Source: an uncultured Bacteroidota bacterium (GTDB taxonomy: Bacteria > Bacteroidota > Bacteroidia > Chitinophagales > Chitinophagaceae). From it: a stretch of DNA of 24,389 nucleotides. Shown piece after piece: positions 8,629 through 14,408 of the stretch (positions within the stretch are counted from its first letter, which is position 1; each line of letters begins with the position of its first letter). The stretch lies in contig CAIWKU010000406.1 of NCBI GenBank assembly GCA_903913355.1, positions 1 through 24,389 on the forward strand, in the 5' to 3' direction. The position numbers were made by a program, and so were the translations under genes. Below the pieces are notes generated by a model that saw nothing but the letters and a program-made list of their open reading frames with translations, was not told the origin of the DNA and searched no databases.

Positions 8629-9589
8629 TGCGTATTTCGCTTACTATTTTATCTGCCCCCATTTCTAATAATTGTTTTCCAATGGTAATGCCAAGATCTT
8701 CACTAATGGAAACAGGTTTCGTAATAGTGGTTTCAAATTTTTCTTTCCCATCAATTGACAAAATATTGCCTTTAAAAACAACTCTGTCTTCAGATATTTC
8801 TGCCAAAGCACTAATGGGTGTAGCACAACCACCCAGTAAGGTTCTTAGAAAATCTCTTTCTATTCTGGTGCATAAAGCGGTATTGGCATCATTCAATAAC
8901 TGGCAGGATTCAAAAGAAGACGAGTCGCTTTCTCTGCAAACAATCATAATTGCCCCTTGTGCAGGAGCCGGTAACATCCAGTCCAGTTCAATTGATTTTT
9001 CAGGTCTAAGTCCAATACGCTCCAATCCCGCTGCAGCAAATATTGCCCCGTTCCAATCGCTATCTGCTACTTTTTTTAACCGGGTATTTACATTTCCCCG
9101 AAGATTGTCTATGCTATGTGCCGGATAACGATTTAGCCACTGTGCCTTACGTCGAATACTGCTGGTAGCGATTTTCAAATAAGAATTGGGTACCGTTTGC
9201 CCGTTTACTATTGACCACTCTCCATTAATAAACCCCAATTCATAAAACAATTCTTCTTCATTGCCTTTATACACTAATAAATCGCGATAAGAAGCCCTGG
9301 GTAATACTGACGACTGAATAATTCCTTTTGCCAGAAAAGTAGGCACATCTTTCATGGAATGAACGGCAATGTCTATGCGGTTACCCAGTAAAGCTGCATC
9401 CAGAGTTTTGGTGAAAATTCCCTGTACACCCAATTCATATAATGGGGTAACCAGGTCAATATCTCCATCACTTTTTATATATACCAACTCGCTGGCAATG
9501 CCGTGTTCTTTTAATTGTTCCTGTACAAGGGTTGCCTGCCAAACAGCCAGTTGACTCTCGCGCGTGCCGATCCGTAATACTTTACTCAT
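8615..9589 (-). CDS. hemC: Porphobilinogen deaminase (hydroxymethylbilane synthase)
   Basis: HemC links four porphobilinogens into hydroxymethylbilane on a bound dipyrromethane cofactor. The protein has 324 residues. Motifs are RIGTRESQLAVWQA at the N-terminus, HSMKDVP (77-83) with the catalytic Asp81, ATSSIRRKAQ (141-150), LRGNVNTRL (163-171), LPAPAQGA and LGGCATP with Cys255 carrying the cofactor. Residues about 121-135 (INGEWSIVNGQTVPN) form an insertion before ATSSIRR that I do not recognise from the family; its DNA looks like heptamer-periodic repeat (see separate entry). The gene starts 3 bp after hemA and overlaps hemD by 14 bp. Confidence 0.96.
   Translation of the reverse strand: MSKVLRIGTRESQLAVWQATLVQEQLKEHGIASELVYIKSDGDIDLVTPLYELGVQGIFTKTLDAALLGNRIDIAVHSMKDVPTFLAKGIIQSSVLPRASYRDLLVYKGNEEELFYELGFINGEWSIVNGQTVPNSYLKIATSSIRRKAQWLNRYPAHSIDNLRGNVNTRLKKVADSDWNGAIFAAAGLERIGLRPEKSIELDWMLPAPAQGAIMIVCRESDSSSFESCQLLNDANTALCTRIERDFLRTLLGGCATPISALAEISEDRVVFKGNILSIDGKEKFETTITKPVSISEDLGITIGKQLLEMGADKIVSEIRNAGA
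9195..9229 (-). repeat. Heptamer-periodic stretch inside hemC
   Basis: On the plus strand the bases fall into sevens: GTTTGCC, CGTTTAC, TATTGAC, CACTCTC, CATTAAT. Read on the coding strand it contains ATTAATGG and TGGTCA in the same spacing as the array at 12163-12195, with about 23 matches over 34 bases by eye. It encodes residues INGEWSIVNGQ of HemC, which sit in a surface-loop-like position before ATSSIRR. The repeat is degenerate, so the assignment is tentative. Confidence 0.45.
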
Positions 9590-9592
9590 GGA

Positions 9593-10804
9593 TTAATGGA
9601 TTGTCATGAAATCATTGATCGCCTCAATATAATAACATCCTGGCTGTTGTTGACGCTGCATTTTTACAGCAACGGTATTCACTACTTTCTGAATAGAGGC
9701 TTTGTCAATGTTATGGCTATCTGTGGTATGATAAGATGATTGGTAGAGTTTGCAGGAGTGCATATCCACCAACTTCTGTTTAACAGCTTTTAAAACAGTC
9801 AAATTACGACGCATGGCAAACCATTCTACGAACTCACTGATATGTAATTGAATGATGTCGATTGCTTTAGGAACTTCGGCACGACGTTTTTCCAGGGTTT
9901 TATCATTGATTTTGGAAAGATCATCCACATTTACCAAAGTAATATGATCCAGATTGGCTGCCGAAGGGTCAATATTATTAGGGATAGAAAGATCCAGCAA
10001 TATTTTTGGGCTGCTGTTCAACAGGCTTTGCCGGGTAATTACCGGGGCATCTGCATTGGTTGCTACAATCACAATATCTGCCTGGTTGATTTCTTCTGCA
10101 CGGTTTGCATGGGTAGCAACCTGTAAACCCAATTCCAGTGCCAATTCTTTTGCTTTTTCGTCTGTCCGGTTAATAAGTGTAATATTTTTTGTTTCCAGGT
10201 AATCTACCAGGTTCTTACAGGTATTTCTCCCGATTTTACCGGTTCCAATCAAAACAATCTTTTTATTTGAGGTGTCAGCAACCGTTTCTTTGAGAAACTG
10301 GATGGCCGCAAAAGAAACAGAAATGGTTCCACCACTAAGTGCTGTTTCGTTTTTGATGGCTTTAGATGCCTGTAATACGGTATTGAATAACCTTTCTGTA
10401 AATGCCCCTACAAATCCCTTTTCTTTTGAGAATTTGATGGCTTGTTTCATCTGGCCTACAATTTCATAATCTCCCAATATCTGTGAATCCAGACCGGCAG
10501 CAACAGAAAACAGGTGTTCGATAGCTGCCTGTCCCTGAAGTGTATACGAAAGCTCGGTAAAAGTGGCAGCATCCCCAATGGTTTCGTTACACAGTAGTTT
10601 GATCAGGGTATTGGCATCTTCTGCTACACCATAAATTTCAGTTCGGTTGCAAGTACTTACAATAAATAACTCATTCAGGCCTTTTTTGCCTGCATTTTCC
10701 AGAATAGCGGCATATTGATCCTGGTTAATAGCAAATTTGCCTCGGGTAAGTGTATCCGTTTTCTTGTAGTTAATCCCTGCAACAAAAAATTGATTTATTT
10801 CCAT
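9593..10804 (-). CDS. hemA: Glutamyl-tRNA reductase
   Basis: HemA reduces glutamyl-tRNA with NADPH to glutamate-1-semialdehyde, the committed step of C5 heme synthesis and its usual control point. The protein has 403 residues. Domains in order: catalytic N-terminal domain with STCNRTEIYG and active-site Cys52; NADPH Rossmann domain with VLIGTGKIGRNT (around 185) and INRTDEKAKELA; then a helical dimerisation domain. It is the first gene of the minus-strand heme run. A perfect -7 element (10841-10848) lies 36 bp before the ATG, and a 14-bp palindrome lies just upstream of it. HemA-type reductase plus HemL excludes the single-step ALA synthase route here. Confidence 0.97.
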   Translation of the reverse strand: MEINQFFVAGINYKKTDTLTRGKFAINQDQYAAILENAGKKGLNELFIVSTCNRTEIYGVAEDANTLIKLLCNETIGDAATFTELSYTLQGQAAIEHLFSVAAGLDSQILGDYEIVGQMKQAIKFSKEKGFVGAFTERLFNTVLQASKAIKNETALSGGTISVSFAAIQFLKETVADTSNKKIVLIGTGKIGRNTCKNLVDYLETKNITLINRTDEKAKELALELGLQVATHANRAEEINQADIVIVATNADAPVITRQSLLNSSPKILLDLSIPNNIDPSAANLDHITLVNVDDLSKINDKTLEKRRAEVPKAIDIIQLHISEFVEWFAMRRNLTVLKAVKQKLVDMHSCKLYQSSYHTTDSHNIDKASIQKVVNTVAVKMQRQQQPGCYYIEAINDFMTIH

Positions 10805-10840
10805 GCTCAGCTTTACTTATAATTATTTCATATAACTACG

Positions 10841-10848
10841 CAAAGGTA
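10841..10848 (-). promoter_or_regulatory. Bacteroidota -7 promoter element before hemA
   Basis: The coding strand reads TACCTTTG, an exact TAnnTTTG match, 36 bp before the hemA ATG. No convincing TTTG is found at the -33 distance, where the regulatory palindrome begins; a weak -33 next to an operator would fit an activator-dependent promoter. It would drive the hemACDEFBL run. Confidence 0.55.
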
Positions 10849-10871
10849 TCTTTCACGGTTTCTTGCTACCC

Positions 10872-10885
10872 ATGACTTAAGTCAT
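10872..10885. promoter_or_regulatory. 14-bp perfect palindrome, candidate operator between hemA and hemH
   Basis: ATGACTTAAGTCAT is a perfect palindrome with TGAC/GTCA arms. It is centred about 34 bp upstream of the hemA -7 element, near -40 to -45 from the expected start, the usual place for a class II activator. Further GTCA or TGAC copies occur at 10892-10895, 10903-10906 and 10925-10928, and TACCCATGAC is repeated at 10867-10876 and 10919-10928. A dimeric regulator of CRP/FNR type is one possibility; the regulator itself cannot be named from sequence. Confidence 0.5.
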
Positions 10886-11016
10886 TACATTGTCATTTCT
10901 GTGTCAGATTTTGTCGAATACCCATGACAATGGTTACTTGTACAACCATACTACCTGATCTTTCGTTACTTCGGTTGATTATAGCAGCAAATGAAAAACA
11001 GATGCTGTGGTTATAT

Positions 11017-11024
11017 TACATTTG
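11017..11024 (+). promoter_or_regulatory. Bacteroidota -7 promoter element before hemH
   Basis: TACATTTG matches TAnnTTTG exactly and lies 16 bp before the hemH ATG at 11041. This argues against the longer frame that opens at 10924, which would place the promoter inside the coding region. No good -33 element is seen. Confidence 0.55.
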
Positions 11025-11040
11025 CAACCATAATACGATT

Positions 11041-12060
11041 ATGTCTCAAGAAGCCAAGAAAGCAATACTCTTAATGAACCTGGGTTCGCCAGATTCTACT
11101 GCAGTAAAAGATGTCAGGAAATACCTGAACGAGTTCCTGATGGATGAAAAGGTAATTGATATCCCCTTTATTGCCCGTGCCTTACTGGTAAGGGGGATTA
11201 TTGTTCCTTTCCGTGCACCTAAATCGGCTGAAGCGTATAAAACTATCTGGACGGAGGAAGGTTCTCCTTTAATTGTTCTTACCAAACAGTTGCAGCAGGC
11301 TTTACAACAAAAAGTGTCTGAACCTGTGGCTATTGCCATGCGTTATGGAAATCCCTCTCCTAAACAGGCATTTGATGCGTTGACCAGGGATTATCCAAAA
11401 TTGGAGGAAGTAGTACTAATTCCACTCTATCCCCATTATGCCATGAGTAGTTTTGAAACTGCGGTGGACTATGCAGTTGCGCATCATACCAAGCATCAAT
11501 ACCCGTTTAAGCTGACCGTTATTGATCCTTTTTATAAAAACCCCGACTATTTACACGCCCTTGCCTCCAATATCAAACCCTGGCTCGAAAAGGAGTATGA
11601 TCATATATTATTCAGTTATCATGGCATTCCTGAAAGACATATCCGGAAAAGTGATACTACGGGATCTCACTGTCTCACGGTCAGTAATTGTTGTGAAACA
11701 GATTCTCCTGCCCATGCTCATTGCTATCGGCACCAGGTTTTTACGACTACCCGTTTGGTAACTGCAGAACTTGGGATACCTGAGGATAAATACAGTATTT
11801 CTTTCCAGTCCAGATTAGGTAAAGGATGGTTACAACCCTTTACAGATATCCGGTTAGAACAAATGCCGAAAGAAGGGATTAAGAAGCTTCTGGTGGTTTG
11901 TCCGGCTTTTATCAGTGATTGTCTCGAAACCCTTGAAGAAATCAATGAAAGGGGACGTGAATCTTTTATGAAAGCCGGGGGAGAAACTTATGAAATGATT
12001 CCCTGTTTGAATACAAATCCGGTTGGGGTTGAGACGATTGTTAAGTGGACGAGGGATTAG
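11041..12060 (+). CDS. hemH: Ferrochelatase
   Basis: HemH inserts Fe2+ into protoporphyrin IX, the last step to protoheme. From the ATG at 11041 the protein has 339 residues and starts MSQEAKKAILLMNLGSP, the normal family N-terminus; an in-frame ATG at 10924 adds 39 residues unlike the family. Motifs are FSYHGIPERH (191-200) with catalytic His194, FTTTRLV, SFQSRLGKGWLQPFTD, and VVCPAFISDCLETLEEI with Glu298 or Glu299/300 in the active-site region. Cysteines 211, 217, 218 and 228 lie together after the catalytic His and could hold an internal [2Fe-2S] cluster as in some bacterial ferrochelatases; this is not shown. The stop codon lies inside the start of a heptamer repeat array. Confidence 0.96.
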   Translation: MSQEAKKAILLMNLGSPDSTAVKDVRKYLNEFLMDEKVIDIPFIARALLVRGIIVPFRAPKSAEAYKTIWTEEGSPLIVLTKQLQQALQQKVSEPVAIAMRYGNPSPKQAFDALTRDYPKLEEVVLIPLYPHYAMSSFETAVDYAVAHHTKHQYPFKLTVIDPFYKNPDYLHALASNIKPWLEKEYDHILFSYHGIPERHIRKSDTTGSHCLTVSNCCETDSPAHAHCYRHQVFTTTRLVTAELGIPEDKYSISFQSRLGKGWLQPFTDIRLEQMPKEGIKKLLVVCPAFISDCLETLEEINERGRESFMKAGGETYEMIPCLNTNPVGVETIVKWTRD

Positions 12061-12104
12061 GGATTGGCGTTGGGCGTTTGGCGTTTGGCGTTGGGCGTTT
12101 GGCC
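12053..12104 (+). repeat. Tandem heptamer array overlapping the hemH stop
   Basis: Five perfect units of GGCGTTK run from 12066 to 12100 (seventh base G,T,T,G,T). The seven-base period extends upstream as GGGATTA (12053-12059) and GGGATTG (12060-12066), so the last two codons and the TAG of hemH are part of it, and ends in GGCC. It lies between hemH and hemJ and could affect the mRNA 3' end or act as a mutable tract. Confidence 0.85.
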
Positions 12105-12126
12105 ATTCATGGATATACAAAGATCA

Positions 12127-12134
12127 TAGGTTTG
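12127..12134 (+). promoter_or_regulatory. Possible -7 promoter element for hemJ
   Basis: TAGGTTTG matches TAnnTTTG but sits 98 bp before the hemJ ATG, a long leader for this phylum. A TTTG at 12098-12101 is 25 bp upstream, somewhat beyond the usual spacing. It could give hemJ its own transcript or be chance. Confidence 0.25.
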
Positions 12135-12162
12135 TGTATAAGCCAGGAGGTGCTTTTGCCTA

Positions 12163-12190
12163 CTGACCAATGACTTCTGACCAATGACCA
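12163..12190 (+). repeat. 14-bp direct repeat of heptamer type upstream of hemJ
   Basis: CTGACCAATGACTT (12163-12176) and CTGACCAATGACCA (12177-12190) are adjacent and differ at the last two bases. Each splits into two sevens of the form (C/A)TGAC(C/T)(A/T), so the array has the same seven-base period as the GGCGTTK array 60 bp upstream but a different unit. It ends 42 bp before the hemJ start. Confidence 0.8.
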
Positions 12191-12232
12191 TTAATGTATT
12201 GAGTTTTAAAATGAATAGATAAACCCGATTCT

Positions 12233-12778
12233 ATGTACCCTTATCTGAAAGCACTTCATATCATTTTTGTGGTAACCTGGTTTGCAGGGCTTTTTTATAT
12301 GCCCAGATTATTTATTTATGCAACGGAAGCAGCGGAAAAGCCGGAAGCAGAAAGAAAAATTCTGCGGGAACAGTTGGCTTTGATGTCGAAAAGATTATGG
12401 TATGGGATTACCTGGCCTTCGGCTATCCTGACACTAATATTGGGGTTGGTGGTACTATATAATGGGGGATGGTACCTGCTTGTTTTTGCCGATGCAGGAA
12501 GATGGCTGTTATTGAAATTAGGGTTTGTTCTTTTATTATATATCTATCATTTCTCCCTTCAATATATTTTTTCTCAGGAAATGCGTGGTGAGTTCCGGTA
12601 TAGTTCGCAACAATTGAGAATGTGGAATGAAGTGGCCACTGTAATGTTAATTGCGATAGTAATGCTGGTGGTAGTAAAAGAAAGTATCAGTTTTGTATGG
12701 GGCATTGTAGGACTGATAGCCTTTATTCTATTGCTTTTAGCAGCGATATCCATATATAAAAAACTACGCAAAAAATAA
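12233..12778 (+). CDS. hemJ: Protoporphyrinogen IX oxidase HemJ (CopD-like membrane protein)
   Basis: HemJ is the cofactor-poor membrane enzyme that oxidises protoporphyrinogen IX to protoporphyrin IX in bacteria lacking HemG and HemY. The protein has 181 residues and four or five predicted membrane helices. The N-terminus KALHIIFVVTWFAGLFYMPRLF (from residue 6) is the family signature with His9; Lys95 in LLKLGF corresponds to the conserved lysine in the third helix. WNEVATVMLIAIVMLVVVK (131-149) matches the usual family C-terminus. A further hydrophobic helix at about 154-174 and a basic tail extend it beyond the usual roughly 145 residues. It follows hemH by 172 bp and is tail to tail with hemN (8 bp), which fits the missing oxidase step between them. 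CopD-like naming is the alternative. Confidence 0.88.
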   Translation: MYPYLKALHIIFVVTWFAGLFYMPRLFIYATEAAEKPEAERKILREQLALMSKRLWYGITWPSAILTLILGLVVLYNGGWYLLVFADAGRWLLLKLGFVLLLYIYHFSLQYIFSQEMRGEFRYSSQQLRMWNEVATVMLIAIVMLVVVKESISFVWGIVGLIAFILLLLAAISIYKKLRKK

Positions 12779-12786
12779 TAACTACA

Positions 12787-14154
12787 CTATATCGCTTTAC
12801 TAAATAAAGGCTGACTACTCAGGTCTTTTTTACGATGTACGTGCAGATCAAATGGATAGCAGATATTTCGGATAAAATGATTGCCGAGTTCAGTTACCTG
12901 TAACCCTTTACTATCATACGTAATTAATCCATCTTCTTCCAGTTGGTCCAGTAATGGGAAACTAATGGATTCAAGTATCGGTAAATCTTCTTCCCTGAAA
13001 CTGGTTTTTCCTTTGCAACTGATATCCAGTATATATGTTCTGAATGCACGATCTTCCTCGGTTAAAAAGATGCCTTTATTTACCGCCAGTTCACCCCTTT
13101 GAATGGCTTCAGCATAATCATGCAGGGTTTTATTATTCTGCGCATATCCCATACCTGCATCACTGATAGAAGAAACACCCAAGCCAATCAGCATGCTGGT
13201 TCTTTGTAAAGTGTAACCCATAAAATTCCTATGAAGATATCCTTCCTGCTTGGAAAGATAGAGGTCATCATGTGGCATTGCAAAATGATCCATTCCAATA
13301 TCATGATACCCGGCTTCCATAAACATTTTTTTACTTAACCGGTATAATTGCATTTTCACATCGGTACTCGGAAGATCATTTTCATCAAATAGTCTTTGCG
13401 CCCGGCTGGTCCAGGGTACATGCGCATAACTGTAAAAGGCAATTCGGTCAGGCCGCAGACCAATGGTTTGCCGGATGGTTTCTTTCATACTTTCTACTGT
13501 TTGCAATGGCAAACCATAGATCAGATCTACGTTTACTGAAGTGAAACCGGCTTCCCTGGCTTCCCTGATCACTTCTGCTACTTTTTCAACAGGTTGTATC
13601 CGGTTAATTACTCTTTGTACTTCCGGATTATGATCCTGTACCCCAAAGCTGACTCTTCTGAACCCCAATGCATACAAGGCATCAAGATGCTGGCGGGTTG
13701 TATTATTGGGATGGCCTTCAAAACTAAATTCATGTTGCGGATGAATGATGGCTTTTTCAAACAAACGTGTCAGCAGATGGGTCAGATTCTCGGGAGAAAA
13801 GAAAGTTGGTGTTCCTCCACCCAGGTGCAGTTCACGGATAATGGGTTTTGTATTCATTAGTCCACAATAAATCGTCCATTCTGCCAGTATGGTTTCAATA
13901 TAGTCTTCTTCTACAGAGTGCTGGGTAGTGATCTTTTTATTACAACCGCAATACGTACAAAGTGATTCGCAAAATGGCAAATGAATATATACACTGATTC
14001 CTTCTTCAGGGTTGGCCGTTTTAAACTGCCTGCTGAAAAGCTTTGCCCAATCTCCCGGAACTAACCCTTCCTGCCAAAATGGAACAGTAGGATAACTGGT
14101 ATATCTGGGAACAGGCTGGTTGTATTTAATTAAAAGGTTAGCAGGTAACTCCAT
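12787..14154 (-). CDS. hemN: Oxygen-independent coproporphyrinogen III oxidase
   Basis: HemN is the radical-SAM enzyme that makes protoporphyrinogen IX without oxygen. The protein has 455 residues. The N-terminal trip-wire-like VPRYTSYPT is present (15-23). The cluster motif FCESLCTYCGC places Cys62, Cys66, Cys69 on the [4Fe-4S] cluster and Cys71 next to them, the CxxxCxxCxC pattern of true HemN rather than HemW. HLGGGTPTFF follows near 110, and the C-terminal HemN domain has GVSSIS, RNFMGYT and RNICYPFD. The length and C-terminal domain also fit HemN. It has its own promoter-like element (14173-14180) and is not in the hemF transcript, so oxygen could set the two separately. Confidence 0.96.
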   Translation of the reverse strand: MELPANLLIKYNQPVPRYTSYPTVPFWQEGLVPGDWAKLFSRQFKTANPEEGISVYIHLPFCESLCTYCGCNKKITTQHSVEEDYIETILAEWTIYCGLMNTKPIIRELHLGGGTPTFFSPENLTHLLTRLFEKAIIHPQHEFSFEGHPNNTTRQHLDALYALGFRRVSFGVQDHNPEVQRVINRIQPVEKVAEVIREAREAGFTSVNVDLIYGLPLQTVESMKETIRQTIGLRPDRIAFYSYAHVPWTSRAQRLFDENDLPSTDVKMQLYRLSKKMFMEAGYHDIGMDHFAMPHDDLYLSKQEGYLHRNFMGYTLQRTSMLIGLGVSSISDAGMGYAQNNKTLHDYAEAIQRGELAVNKGIFLTEEDRAFRTYILDISCKGKTSFREEDLPILESISFPLLDQLEEDGLITYDSKGLQVTELGNHFIRNICYPFDLHVHRKKDLSSQPLFSKAI

Positions 14155-14172
14155 TGTATGATTTTATAAAGG

Positions 14173-14180
14173 CAAAGCTA
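14173..14180 (-). promoter_or_regulatory. Bacteroidota -7 promoter element before hemN
   Basis: The coding strand reads TAGCTTTG, an exact TAnnTTTG match, 18 bp before the hemN ATG. A TTTG on the same strand at 14197-14200 is 16 bp upstream, slightly shorter than the usual 19-21 bp for a -33 element. Confidence 0.5.
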
Positions 14181-14210
14181 TCCTGCCCCCAAAACACAAA
14201 ATATGAGTTT

Positions 14211-14229
14211 CGTCAGCCCGGGGTTGACG
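14211..14229. promoter_or_regulatory. 19-bp near-perfect palindrome between hemN and ileS
   Basis: CGTCAGCCCGGGGTTGACG pairs at eight of nine positions around a central base, with one G-T mismatch, and is strikingly GC-rich for this intergenic region. It lies about 30 bp upstream of the hemN -7 element, a place where a regulator could act. It might instead form a hairpin, but no T-tract follows on either strand. Confidence 0.4.
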
Positions 14230-14369
14230 GTTATCAGTTGTTTTGTAAAAGAAATTGGCAGTTCAAGGAGAACACCCAGACCAAAACTGCCCCTTGCGCA
14301 AAGGCTGCTTATTTAATATAGGAGGCTTACTATCACTAAATCCTGCCGCCAAACTTCCCCTATATTTCT

Positions 14370-14377
14370 TACCTTTG
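14370..14377 (+). promoter_or_regulatory. Bacteroidota -7 promoter element before ileS
   Basis: TACCTTTG matches TAnnTTTG exactly, 31 bp before the ileS ATG. The leader is too short for a T-box riboswitch, and none of the T-box conserved bases are seen. Confidence 0.55.
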
Positions 14378-14408
14378 CAGCCTTAAAAACAGAAGGGACA
14401 AGCGTTTT

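Noticed and set aside
10924..11040. Upstream in-frame extension of hemH
   Set aside because: The extra 39 residues do not fit the ferrochelatase N-terminus, and the extension covers the exact -7 element at 11017-11024.
14230..14408. T-box riboswitch or other leader before ileS, suggested by GGCAGTT (14257-14263) pairing with AACTGCC (14285-14291)
   Set aside because: The pairing lies upstream of the likely transcription start (after 14377), and no T-box conserved sequence or terminator is present.
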